A DNA stretch of 64,000 nucleotides, taken from Nitrospira sp. Its GTDB lineage: Bacteria > Nitrospirota > Nitrospiria > Nitrospirales > Nitrospiraceae. Location of the stretch: contig JAFEBH010000025.1 of assembly GCA_018242765.1 (NCBI GenBank), positions 62,001-126,000 on the forward strand, given 5' to 3'. The position numbers and the translations under genes were made by a program. Under the pieces are notes generated by a model that worked only from the letters and a program-made list of their open reading frames with translations, made no database searches and had not been told where the DNA came from. This document shows positions 18,020 through 26,807 of the stretch, piece by piece (positions within the stretch are counted from its first letter, which is position 1; the number at the start of each line of letters is the position of its first letter).

Positions 18020-18378
18020 TCAGGGAATGGATTGAGAGTTGTTGCGAGGAAACCGGAATCAGTTTTTCGAATGCGATGGTACGTGGAAGAGGGCGGCTAG
18101 CGCAAGATACGGCGGCAGATGCTCATGCATGACATCGGACGAGCATTCCGTGATCGATCGACGCACAGAACGCTCTCTGCACATTCATCGGAGAAGACGT
18201 ACGCCAAACACATCAATCGCTACAGGGTATTCATGTCGGAAGGAATTGACAGGATGATCGGACTACTGCTGAATCTCCATAGTCCTCATTTTTCACATCA
18301 TCGAAAGAGGTACCTCGGGTGGAACGGAGCAGCAATTCCACCCGAACAGTGTCACGAACCGTTCATGAATCATGCGGG
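18020..18378. other. Intergenic, nothing recognised
   Basis: This stretch lies upstream of the helicase gene (minus strand) and holds its leader and promoter. I see no gene; CsdA-type genes often have long leaders, but no conserved element could be recognised. Confidence 0.4.
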
Positions 18379-18699
18379 CTAGAGCCGTCTCAACTCCAAG
18401 GCACGTGCAGGAACCAAACGCTCATCCGCCGGGATGAGGAATATCACCTGAGCCAGGGCTCGGTACTTCGCTTCCAATGCACGACACCGGCTCACAAATT
18501 GACCGACCGACAAGCGCGGGAAATAGTCGCGATGTTTCTCATAAAAGAGCGCCCTGCGCCCCCAACGCTCAGCCTTGAAGAGGCACAATCGGGTCACCAA
18601 TTCCAAGAGATGATTCGGGGACAACCGTGTCGGCTCCTGCTTGAATGGCGTAGAAAGAATGGCTGGAGAAAGACTCACTCCCTTCGTCACATCTTTCAT
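18379..18699 (-). CDS. Small protein of unknown function
   Basis: An AAGGAGG lies 7 bases before the ATG, strong support for translation. The 106-residue product is basic and helical, with LSPNHLLELVTRLCLFKAER and a later RLSVGQFVSRCRALEAKYRA helix. No signal peptide or known domain is seen. It is read alone in a region of low gene density. Confidence 0.6.
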   Translation of the reverse strand: MKDVTKGVSLSPAILSTPFKQEPTRLSPNHLLELVTRLCLFKAERWGRRALFYEKHRDYFPRLSVGQFVSRCRALEAKYRALAQVIFLIPADERLVPARALELRRL

Positions 18700-18853
18700 A
18701 ATGCATCCTCCTTGTGCGAGATGCGGGAATCATTGATCTGAGCATCCTGACCACATCGACTCATCTATCCACCGCCTTCGGTGTATGGTTATAATCCTGG
18801 AACATGAAAACAGCATTAGGTGAAGATGAAAACTTCTTCATGAAGCCAAAAAG

Positions 18854-18888
18854 TCATGGACCACCCCGCTATCCGAGGTGGTCCATGA
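18854..18888 (-). terminator. Intrinsic terminator, minus strand
   Basis: A 12-base perfect stem (TCATGGACCACC / GGTGGTCCATGA) with an 11-base loop is followed on the minus strand by CTTTTTGG. It lies 270 bases beyond the STAS gene stop and probably ends that transcript. Confidence 0.7.
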
Positions 18889-18921
18889 TCTGAACAGACA
18901 CGACAGGGTTCGAATGACTAT

Positions 18922-19035
18922 TCAGTGCACATGCAGATCCGGCAGGATCTCGGTCACAATAGTAGGTAACCGTTCCCCTTGGTGAGGCCAGATTGACGAG
19001 AGGTGTTCGATAAAAAAACCGGTGATAGGAATCAT
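18922..19035 (-). CDS. Possible 37-residue protein
   Basis: A short frame between the STAS gene and the terminator encodes a plausible peptide beginning MIPITGFFIEHLSSIWPHQG and ending in ILPDLHVH. An AAGG lies 14 bases upstream of the ATG; an in-frame GTG further upstream would extend it to about 57 residues. There is no homologue I recognise. Its position inside the likely transcript (before the terminator) is the main argument for it. Confidence 0.3.
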   Translation of the reverse strand: MIPITGFFIEHLSSIWPHQGERLPTIVTEILPDLHVH

Positions 19036-19156
19036 CCGAGATGATTCGTTACCTTGGCCAAGGTCGGCGCATCGGCCTCTGAAGATCGCACGTCTCACTC
19101 AACTGCAATTATGAGAACAACTTGTCTTGTCCTGGGGAACTCAGGGGCAGAGACAT

Positions 19157-19540
19157 CTAGCCTCGAAATGCAGCGACTGCCTCTTCTTCCGTGTTACACA
19201 GTTCGATGGTGCTTCCGTACACACGGTTCAGGAGATGGAATCCACTCGCCTCCAGTGCTTCCTTGACCATCCCTCTCGCTGCGGCGATCTTCATCTTTCC
19301 TTGAACGGCGCTCAGCTCTTTCGACGTCAGGATGAGGACCCGGATCCCTCCGCTGCTGATATAGTCGATATCGGCCAAGTTCAGGATGACTTTTCGCGCA
19401 CCGGCGTCTACGATTTTTTTCATCTCCTTGTTACCCTGCTCAGCGGTGGTGGCAGACAAGCTACCCTGCATCTTGACGAAGGTGATGCCAGCATCCTCGC
19501 GAGAGGCGACCGTCAACGTATGTCGAGTTCCTTGGTCCAT
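19157..19540 (-). CDS. STAS-domain anti-sigma factor antagonist
   Basis: A 127-residue STAS protein of the RsbV/SpoIIAA type. The core strand-loop DLADIDYISSGGIRVLIL-like segment has the phosphorylatable serine in SSGG (about residue 82), and the last strand-helix unit ends EEEAVAAF. AAGGAG precedes the ATG. In partner switching, the unphosphorylated form binds an anti-sigma kinase and a phosphatase resets it. It follows directly after the SpoIIE fusion protein on the same strand (229 bases apart), so that protein is the obvious candidate phosphatase and kinase. Confidence 0.9.
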   Translation of the reverse strand: MDQGTRHTLTVASREDAGITFVKMQGSLSATTAEQGNKEMKKIVDAGARKVILNLADIDYISSGGIRVLILTSKELSAVQGKMKIAAARGMVKEALEASGFHLLNRVYGSTIELCNTEEEAVAAFRG

Positions 19541-19769
19541 CGTCGGCTCCTTATGCTAGTGAAGGGTTGCTCCGCAGTCCAACTTGCACAGCTGAGGCCT
19601 CACGACACGTTTCCCTCAGTCGCTCAGTCATGCATGCTCCTCAGGATCGGCACTCCAACGTGAGTCAGTCCACGCACGACCGACGGTCATACTACCAGCG
19701 ATACCGTCGTGATTCTACTAGGACGATCGCAAAAACCCACTCCGCCAACCGGATCAGTTGCGCACATGG

Positions 19770-22547
19770 CTAGCCTGCCTCTTCTAACCTCGACATAGCT
19801 TCTTCCAGTGTAGAAGCATGGAGTCCCATCATCAGCGCTCCACTCAATTGCAGCACAGTCTTCACATGTGGAGTCCCTCCGACAAGCACCATATTTCCAC
19901 CTGCCCGTGTCATTGTTCGAACCGCTTTCAGGATGACCCGCAATCCGATTGAAGACATGTACGAAATCGCGGAGAGATCCAACACCATCCGTCGCGCTCC
20001 ACGCTCGATGTAATCCATCAATATCTGTTCAACCTCTGGGGCGCTGGTCGTATCGAAGCGGTTTCGTGGAGTCACAATTACGGCACCACCACTCTGATGT
20101 GACTCAACGTAAGCCCTTCCTCCCACTCTGTCCTGATGTGCTTGGGATGGGGCCTGTCTGATTTCGAACGGGCTGGCCACGGTCGCCTCAGTCTCACGGC
20201 TCGCAGGAATCTCCGCAGAGACGAGTTTCTTCTTCAGCATCAAGACATTGTGTCCGACATTACGATGGTATGTCACCTCGTCAAACATGGATCGGACCAG
20301 ATGAATCCCTAAACCACCGATCTCACGTTCATGAAGCAATAGAGACAGGTCAGGATGGGCCGCAGTCAAGGGATTGAAGGGAATGCCGTCATCCGTAATC
20401 ATGAGCACCACACACGCATCGCGCACCTCGCCTTCGACCTCAATGAGATGTTCATGTGGATCGTTTGGAAATGCGTACTGCACGACGTTATTGAGTAAAT
20501 CGTCCAATGCCATATTCAGCGTAGGAATCAGTGGGGTCACCTCGGCCCATTGCGCAACGTAGTCTTCAAATGCCGTCTGTAGGACAGGAATGGCCGCCAA
20601 TTGGTTCGGCATCGTTTGTCGAAACACCCTCGTGTTTACCTGAGACGGAACCACGCCTTGATATCGCAATCCCAGCATGGTGATATCGTCCGCCTGTGGG
20701 GCATCTCCGGCAAACCGCCTCACCGCACTCATGACTTCCCCAAGACGACTCACGACTGAGATCGCTTGAGAGTGGTCCAACACCTCTTTTAAGCGATCCT
20801 TACCGAACAGCTCGCGTCGCCGATTATCGGCTTCAGTTACTCCATCCGTGTAGAGGAAGAGCTCATCCCCCGGTTCCAATCGGGTCGTGTGTTCCGTAAA
20901 GGTAATCCCCGGCATGGGACCGACGAGAGGCCCATCCTGGACCGTCAACCATTCGAAGCCCCCATTTCGTCGTTTGAGCAAGGGAGGATTATGGCCCGCA
21001 TTGGTCGTCAGAAGCGTGCCATCGCGAAGATTCAGGACACCGAGGTAGAGGGTCACAAACATACAGGAGTCGTTCTCCGCACTCAGCGCGTCGTTCACAT
21101 GGGTCACGATACTCGCGGGTGAGGGATCAGAGGCCGCTCTCGTCTTGACCATGATCTTGGTCATGGCCATGAAGAGCGCGGCGGGAACCCCGTTCCCCGA
21201 CACATCGCCGACGACGAAACACAACCGATGGTCGTCGACCAAAAAGAAATCATAGAGGTCGCCCCCGATCTCTAGAGCCGGTTCGAGGACCGCGTACAGC
21301 TCGATCTCCTTTCGATCGGGGAACGCTGGGAACACACGTGGAAGCATGCTCCGCTGAATATCCCGGCCTACATTCAGTTCTTCTTGCATACGGGTTTTCG
21401 CGGCCTCGACCAACGCCAAGGAATCAGCCAGCCGCGCCTTTGCATCTTCAGCTGCCTGTTCGGCATTTTTCAAGGCTGTAATATCCGTGGCGATAAAGAC
21501 GATCCCGTCGTCGTGCGTCCTCCGCTCATTGATTTGAATCCACTCTCCAGTGGACCGATATTGAAGATACGGCGCACCAGGATTTCGATGCATGTCAAGA
21601 CGCCATCGCATCCAGGGTTCGACATTCCCTATTGCGGCAGGGATATCGCCACGTTCGGCAGTTCGGCGGGCGATCGATTCGAACGACTCCCCCGACTGAA
21701 CTTGGGCCCCGATTCCAGACATGACATCTCTATACTTGTGATTACAGATGACCAGACGATCGTCCGCATCGAACAAGGCAAACCATTGCGGAACGCTTTC
21801 AATGGCCTCGATCAACCGCGCATGGCTCGCACGCGCCAGACTGGAGGCCTGAGTGACTTGCCGATCGATAACGGCCAGAAGGGTCGACAGCGACACGGCG
21901 ACGACGGCAAGCAGGTCAACTTCGATGGTCGGTGGCTGAACACGGCTCGTGATCTCTACCATACCGTAGAGCGGCATCAACCCGATAAGATGTGTCCCGG
22001 CAAGAGCGCACCCCATGGCAGTTGCCTTTTCCGGAACCCGCCAACCACCGTAGGCAATATTCCATCCTCCGATCACGATGACAATGACGCTGAGCGCAAC
22101 AATCCCCATGATAGAGAAGACGAAGGACAGCACGGCGTTATGCAGATCCATCTGCTGATGCACCGCCATCATACTGGTTACGTGTGTGAGGGTCATGCAG
22201 GCCCCCGTCAGCATGCCTCCGGAGACGAGCCGCATCCACCCCTCGACATGGCTGCTGATCAAATAGACCGCGACGGCTCCGGTGGTCCCGGCGGATAACA
22301 GGGACAGAATGGCGAGCACGGAGTTCTGAGTTGCCGGAACCGGTGGACAAAACGCGAGATTCCCGATGAAGTGAATGGCCCAGATCTCCAGACCTGCTGC
22401 GACCGCACCGATGAACAACCAACGAACGCTGACCGGTCCCTCGTCGGAGGCGCGCATCCGTTCGGCAATGCTGAGAATGACGTACGAGGCTGAGCCACCG
22501 AGCAACATCGAACAGATTGCCAGCAGTGGATCGCAGATTCCCAACAT
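19770..22547 (-). CDS. MHYT-PAS-SpoIIE phosphatase-HATPase-STAS fusion
   Basis: Five modules in 925 residues. Residues 1-235: seven membrane helices with degenerate MHYT repeats (IHFIGN, THVTSM, THLIGL). Residues 245-360: PAS domain. After a coiled coil comes a PP2C/SpoIIE phosphatase (about 395-625) with all expected motifs (EIGGDLYDFF, GDVSGNGVPAALF, NAGHNPPLL, LYTDGVTEA, QADDITML). Then an RsbW-like ATPase (DDLLNNVVQYAF, DDGIPFNP, GGLGIHLVRS; about 640-785) and a C-terminal STAS domain (SYMSSIGLRVIL, about 815-925). One chain thus holds phosphatase, anti-sigma-type kinase and antagonist, with a membrane sensor in front. GGAG precedes the ATG. Confidence 0.92.
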   Translation of the reverse strand: MLGICDPLLAICSMLLGGSASYVILSIAERMRASDEGPVSVRWLFIGAVAAGLEIWAIHFIGNLAFCPPVPATQNSVLAILSLLSAGTTGAVAVYLISSHVEGWMRLVSGGMLTGACMTLTHVTSMMAVHQQMDLHNAVLSFVFSIMGIVALSVIVIVIGGWNIAYGGWRVPEKATAMGCALAGTHLIGLMPLYGMVEITSRVQPPTIEVDLLAVVAVSLSTLLAVIDRQVTQASSLARASHARLIEAIESVPQWFALFDADDRLVICNHKYRDVMSGIGAQVQSGESFESIARRTAERGDIPAAIGNVEPWMRWRLDMHRNPGAPYLQYRSTGEWIQINERRTHDDGIVFIATDITALKNAEQAAEDAKARLADSLALVEAAKTRMQEELNVGRDIQRSMLPRVFPAFPDRKEIELYAVLEPALEIGGDLYDFFLVDDHRLCFVVGDVSGNGVPAALFMAMTKIMVKTRAASDPSPASIVTHVNDALSAENDSCMFVTLYLGVLNLRDGTLLTTNAGHNPPLLKRRNGGFEWLTVQDGPLVGPMPGITFTEHTTRLEPGDELFLYTDGVTEADNRRRELFGKDRLKEVLDHSQAISVVSRLGEVMSAVRRFAGDAPQADDITMLGLRYQGVVPSQVNTRVFRQTMPNQLAAIPVLQTAFEDYVAQWAEVTPLIPTLNMALDDLLNNVVQYAFPNDPHEHLIEVEGEVRDACVVLMITDDGIPFNPLTAAHPDLSLLLHEREIGGLGIHLVRSMFDEVTYHRNVGHNVLMLKKKLVSAEIPASRETEATVASPFEIRQAPSQAHQDRVGGRAYVESHQSGGAVIVTPRNRFDTTSAPEVEQILMDYIERGARRMVLDLSAISYMSSIGLRVILKAVRTMTRAGGNMVLVGGTPHVKTVLQLSGALMMGLHASTLEEAMSRLEEAG

Positions 22548-22619
22548 GCGGGGGCTCCAATCAGAACGTGTGGATCATGAGCGAAGAGAGCAGTCTGTTT
22601 GCTGCAACTCAACGCACCG

Positions 22620-23639
22620 TCAGCGTACCAGTTGATTCAGCCGTTCCCATCGTGGAGCGTGGGTGTCAGGGTTCACCGACCAGTAGATAAAGAGGACCCG
22701 TCCCAACACATGGTGCTTGTTGATCGGCCCCAGGAAGCGACTGTCTAAACTTTCCTCCCGATTGTCTCCCAAAAGGAAATAACTCTCCAGAGGAACGGTG
22801 ATCGGTGGAAGATGGTCACGGACATGTCCCGCCATACTGGAGCGGTCGGAGTGGCGCACGTAGGGCTCCGATAAGGCCTCACCATTCACGTACACTACTT
22901 GATCACGAATCGCGATCTGATCACCGGGAAGCCCGATCACACGATGGAGAAACCGCTTTCCATTCTCATCCGGGTAGCGGTAGACCACAACGTCGCCCTG
23001 CTGGGGCTCCGCAGCCTGATAGGCGACCTGATGCACAATCACATGGTCGCCTGGCAGCAACGTCGGTTCCATCGCGTGACTTGGGGTCTGGTAGATCTGA
23101 GACCGCGCACGAACGATGGACAAAAGCTCCGGCAAACGGTCTCTCGTGAACGACTCACGCAGGTCCTGTAACGTGGACGACGGCGAGACACTCTCGGCGC
23201 CGTATCCTGCGAGCAGCGACTGTGCTTCTTCACCGGACAGTCGTGCGCCATAGTATTCTGCGAGATGCTGTTCCCAGAAGTTCGTGGGGGCAAGATCGAC
23301 GAGCATGACTTTGAGCGAGTGCACAAATGATTGCTCAATGCGTTCCGTTTCAGTCAACGTCAGTGGGGTAGAAAGAGCAGACTGGGCTTCGAGGAGCCGA
23401 CTGTACCCCGCAGCATCCGACTGCGCTGCGATCACCTGGAATAACCGATCCGACGTCACGTCCAGACGGGCAAGTTGTTGATAGACAGTGAACGGTTCCT
23501 GATCGACATGGGACACCGTCAACGAGGTCTCACTGCATCCGGTCAAAAGCCCAAGCCCCAAGCTAGCCAACCAGAGTACGCTGAGCCTCACAGTGCTCCT
23601 GCCACGGTCATCTACAGAACAGAACGACTTGCGAGTCAT
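22620..23639 (-). CDS. Lipoprotein-type signal peptidase I homologue, catalytic dyad replaced
   Basis: The C-terminal half (about residues 180-335) is a peptidase S26 domain: PSHAMEPTLLPGD (box B), FLHRVIGLPGDQI (box D) and GDNREESLDSRFLG (box E). In active enzymes box B reads S-x-S-M with the second Ser as nucleophile; here it is A189. Box D has Lys before Arg; here it is H232. Both catalytic residues are therefore replaced, and a pseudoprotease is likely. Instead of a membrane anchor, the N-terminus has a lipobox LLTGC (Cys35) and a 150-residue helical domain. It sits between the flavoprotein and SpoIIE-fusion genes on the same strand. A short true start nearer the lipobox (GTG) is possible. 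Confidence 0.85.
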   Translation of the reverse strand: MTRKSFCSVDDRGRSTVRLSVLWLASLGLGLLTGCSETSLTVSHVDQEPFTVYQQLARLDVTSDRLFQVIAAQSDAAGYSRLLEAQSALSTPLTLTETERIEQSFVHSLKVMLVDLAPTNFWEQHLAEYYGARLSGEEAQSLLAGYGAESVSPSSTLQDLRESFTRDRLPELLSIVRARSQIYQTPSHAMEPTLLPGDHVIVHQVAYQAAEPQQGDVVVYRYPDENGKRFLHRVIGLPGDQIAIRDQVVYVNGEALSEPYVRHSDRSSMAGHVRDHLPPITVPLESYFLLGDNREESLDSRFLGPINKHHVLGRVLFIYWSVNPDTHAPRWERLNQLVR

Positions 23640-23734
23640 CTCTCCTCCCGAACTTCCTGCCGCCGGAAGAATACCGCACTCTATGCCGGGGGGAAAGGCC
23701 TACCCACGCCATATCCGGCGTCGCCATCAGTCAC

Positions 23735-24907
23735 TCAGGCGGATCGGTCTCTCAGGTTCCGACTCCAGAGGGAAGCCAGGAGCTTGAACACTATTTGAGG
23801 CGTGAGCGCCAGATCTCGATAGCTTCGTCTCCCGGCCATGATATCCGTCACCGCTTCGCAGAGACGCTGTCCCTGCTGTGAAAAGGCCCATGAGCGGAGG
23901 CGAGGAAAGTCATACAATAATCGGGCCAACAGGACTCCGGCTCGCAGTTCAGGAAGGACGGACTCCGCCAGTGAGCGACTATAGGCCTGTTGAACCGGCT
24001 TCTCTTCTAGTTTCCCCTCAAGCAAAGACTGCGCGGCCTGTTGGCCACTACGAAGGGCGAACGAAATCCCTTCTCCGGTGACAGGATCGGCAAATCCAGC
24101 CGCATCCCCTACCACCAGTACGCGGTTCTTGATAAACGGACCCTTTCGCGGCCGAACGGGAATGACGAATCCATGACGCTCAATGTGGGTCACATCACGA
24201 CACCCCAGCAAATCGAGATACTGCATGATTGCGCGCTTCAGCTCGCCTTCCCGTTGAACCATCGACAGGACACCGATCGAGAGGTGTCGGCGTTTCGGAA
24301 ACGCCCAGGCATACCCATGAGGGAGGATACCGAAATCAAACCGTGCTACGCGAGACGATCGATCCAAGAGCTCATGGGGCACCGTGACTTCATACTCCAA
24401 AGCCGGAATCAGAACCCGTCCGTCCGCCATTCCGACTCTGCGTGCCGTCGTGCCAAGCGCACCGTCGGCGGCTACAACAAACTTGGCCTTCATCTCGCCC
24501 ATCTTGGTAGAGACCGTGACACCGTCGCCGTGATATGAGACCTCCTCGACTGCACAGCGTTGGTGCACGACAGCGCCACCGGCTTGCGCAGCTGAGAGCA
24601 ATGCGTAATCAAACTGATCGCGCATGGTCATGGAGACAATGGGGGTCGGTCTCTGCGTGGTGAAGGATAACCCGTTGGGGACAATGTTCAGGAGCGCTGT
24701 ATGACAGTCCTGCTCGATGACATGCCGCACGTCGACAGGTAACGATTGCCAGGCTCGTCCGATAATTCCCCCGCCACAGGTCTTGTACCGTGGCAGCACA
24801 GCCTTCTCGAGTACGGCGACCTGCACACCTGCCTGCGCCAGTCTCCAGGCCGTACAGGCTCCGGCCGGTCCACTGCCGACCACTATGACGTCATACGTGT
24901 GGTTCAT
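23735..24907 (-). CDS. Geranylgeranyl-reductase-family FAD protein
   Basis: A 390-residue flavoprotein of the GGR/ChlP type. The N-terminal dinucleotide fold is DVIVVGSGPAGACTAW, followed by PRYKTCGGGIIGRAW, the Cys-Gly-Gly-Gly loop of the family. The C-terminal FAD motif is VVGDAAGFADPVTGEGISFA. Members reduce prenyl chains of quinones, lipids or tetrapyrroles; the substrate here is unknown. It begins a tandem minus-strand group with the signal-peptidase-like gene (95 bases apart) and may be transcribed with it. Confidence 0.88.
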   Translation of the reverse strand: MNHTYDVIVVGSGPAGACTAWRLAQAGVQVAVLEKAVLPRYKTCGGGIIGRAWQSLPVDVRHVIEQDCHTALLNIVPNGLSFTTQRPTPIVSMTMRDQFDYALLSAAQAGGAVVHQRCAVEEVSYHGDGVTVSTKMGEMKAKFVVAADGALGTTARRVGMADGRVLIPALEYEVTVPHELLDRSSRVARFDFGILPHGYAWAFPKRRHLSIGVLSMVQREGELKRAIMQYLDLLGCRDVTHIERHGFVIPVRPRKGPFIKNRVLVVGDAAGFADPVTGEGISFALRSGQQAAQSLLEGKLEEKPVQQAYSRSLAESVLPELRAGVLLARLLYDFPRLRSWAFSQQGQRLCEAVTDIMAGRRSYRDLALTPQIVFKLLASLWSRNLRDRSA

Positions 24908-25314
24908 CGCTCACGCGTGGTGATGGGTTACAGAATGAATACCCTGCTCCATACAAATAAGGAACCTCCGGTTCTCCCCGATCAGCGCTAAGATGCCTTC
25001 CGCACGATTTTCAGCATCACGATTACAGTGAGCACCGCGCAGGGGGGCGTTCATCAGCTTCTCTCCACTTTGGAATCACGGGAGAATACCCCAGCGAGCC
25101 TCAATGGGGAAAGCCATCCGATCACCAAGAGACACTGACTCATGAGAATGAGTAGTTCATAGGCGACGTACGTTCGGCCTCGTCGCCAACTGAGTACCGA
25201 TTCTTCACCTCACTTGTGGTAGCCTATTGGAAGTGACGACGTTTCCCTGCCATGATGCGTCAAAAACCTTGGTTGGGTCGTTCAATTCATAGAGAGGGGG
25301 AGTGATCGGTCAAG
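24908..25314. other. Divergent promoter region, no gene recognised
   Basis: This stretch lies between the divergent flavoprotein and zinc-peptidase genes. I see no protein-like frame and no clear hairpin. It should hold both promoters. Confidence 0.4.
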
Positions 25315-26001
25315 ATGGTCCGCATGGTTCTACTCCTGCTCATTGTGGTGGCGGTTGTCGTTGGACCGCAAGTCTGGACCAGGCGCGTGTTTGCCAAGCA
25401 CAGTGCGCCCCGTCCAGACTTTCCTGGAACCGGAGGAGAATTAGCCACGCACCTGCTCAATCGGTTCGACCTTCACCATATTACGGTTGAACCGACGCAG
25501 ATCGGCGACCACTACGATCCTGTCAGTAAAACAGTCCGTCTGACACCCGCGATACTGGATGGCAAATCCCTTACCGCGATTACGATTGCCGCTCATGAGG
25601 TCGGGCATGCCATTCAAGATCATCTAGGATACCAGCCGTTAGCGGAACGCACCAAGCTGGTGCGGGTGGCGCAGGGAGCAGAGAAGGTTGGAGCTCTCCT
25701 GATGATGGGGATTCCGATCGCAGGGGCCGTGGCTCACACGCCGATCGCAAGCGTGATCGTCCTGATAGCTGGATTGGCGACGATGGGGATTTCCACACTG
25801 GTCCACCTCGTCACTCTGCCGGTCGAGTGGGACGCGAGCTTCAGACGGGCTTTACCCGTTCTCAAACAGGGTAACTACCTGTCACCGGCCGATGAGCAAG
25901 GCGCTCGTAGCATCCTCACCGCCGCCGCCTTGACCTATCTGGCCGCGTCTCTTGCGAGTCTATTGAACCTGTGGCGCTGGATTGGGTTTCTTCGGCGCTA
26001 G
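25315..26001 (+). CDS. Neutral zinc metallopeptidase (YugP-like)
   Basis: A 228-residue membrane protein of the Zn_peptidase_2 (YugP) family. An N-terminal helix (MVRMVLLLLIVVAVVVG) precedes the catalytic motif HEVGHAIQ (HExxH, about residues 93-97). Two or three further hydrophobic helices follow, and the conserved LPVEWDASFRRALP segment lies near residue 180. GGGGGAG is found upstream of the ATG. The physiological substrate is unknown. It is followed tail-to-tail by the dienelactone hydrolase gene (14 bases between stops). Confidence 0.9.
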   Translation: MVRMVLLLLIVVAVVVGPQVWTRRVFAKHSAPRPDFPGTGGELATHLLNRFDLHHITVEPTQIGDHYDPVSKTVRLTPAILDGKSLTAITIAAHEVGHAIQDHLGYQPLAERTKLVRVAQGAEKVGALLMMGIPIAGAVAHTPIASVIVLIAGLATMGISTLVHLVTLPVEWDASFRRALPVLKQGNYLSPADEQGARSILTAAALTYLAASLASLLNLWRWIGFLRR

Positions 26002-26015
26002 CTCAAACTCAGTCC

Positions 26016-26768
26016 CTACCTGCCGCCTTCACCTAATCGACGGTGGAAGAGTTCGAGCGCGAGGCTGTAACATATCCGCGCAGCAGCCGGATCATAGCGT
26101 GAGCCTTCATCTCGCATAAAGGCATGTGCGGCGTTGAACTCATGCCACTGAAACCGCACCCCGGCATCACTCAGCGCATGGTAGATGATCGCCCGTCCCT
26201 CACGGGGAATGTGTGGATCCTGTCTGCCCCAGATCATCAAAATCTCACCCCGTATCTCCCCGACCCGGTCCAGGCTGTCGTCACAAAGCCCCTGGCCAAG
26301 GCTATGTTTGTGGATGTCCGTGGCATAGAAACAGGCGGCGACCAGCACGTCGGGCTGCATCGCCGCACGGAATGCCAGATGACCTCCGATGCAAATCCCG
26401 ATCACCCCCAACTTGCCCGTGCAATGTGGGGACGCAGCCAAATAGTCCAGCGCCGCACGCGCATCACAGTCGTAACTCGCGAGGGTCTTGGTGATTTTGT
26501 GTTGATTGCCGCGTGCCGCACCTGCCTCATCATAAGCCAACACCGTGCCAGCCGGCTCCAGTTCGTGGAAGATCTCCGGCACCGCCACCACAAATCCATG
26601 ACTCGCCAGAATCGCCGCCATGCGCCGGATAGGTCCCGTGACCTGGAAAATCTCCGAATAGAGAACCAGCCCAGGATAACGCCCCTCCACTGTAGGACGA
26701 ACGAGATAGGTCCGCATCGGTCCCGTCGGAGTCGGCAGATCAATCGGTGGAAGCTCGGTAATGGTCAT
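26016..26768 (-). CDS. Dienelactone hydrolase family protein
   Basis: A 250-residue alpha/beta hydrolase. The nucleophile elbow GICIGGH has Cys in place of Ser as in dienelactone hydrolase; the acid is in WGRQDPHIP and the histidine in NAAHAFMRDE. Length and spacing match the family. Members cleave dienelactones or other esters; here the substrate is unknown and no aromatic-degradation genes are nearby. hflX lies upstream on the same strand, 39 bases away, so the two may be co-transcribed. Confidence 0.9.
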   Translation of the reverse strand: MTITELPPIDLPTPTGPMRTYLVRPTVEGRYPGLVLYSEIFQVTGPIRRMAAILASHGFVVAVPEIFHELEPAGTVLAYDEAGAARGNQHKITKTLASYDCDARAALDYLAASPHCTGKLGVIGICIGGHLAFRAAMQPDVLVAACFYATDIHKHSLGQGLCDDSLDRVGEIRGEILMIWGRQDPHIPREGRAIIYHALSDAGVRFQWHEFNAAHAFMRDEGSRYDPAAARICYSLALELFHRRLGEGGR

Positions 26769-26807
26769 ACAACCAACTCACAGTGGGTCGATGGTGAGAT
26801 TCGACGC

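Noticed and set aside
21384..22298. 304-codon plus-strand frame
   Set aside because: Antisense to the MHYT/PAS part of the SpoIIE fusion, whose domains are clear.
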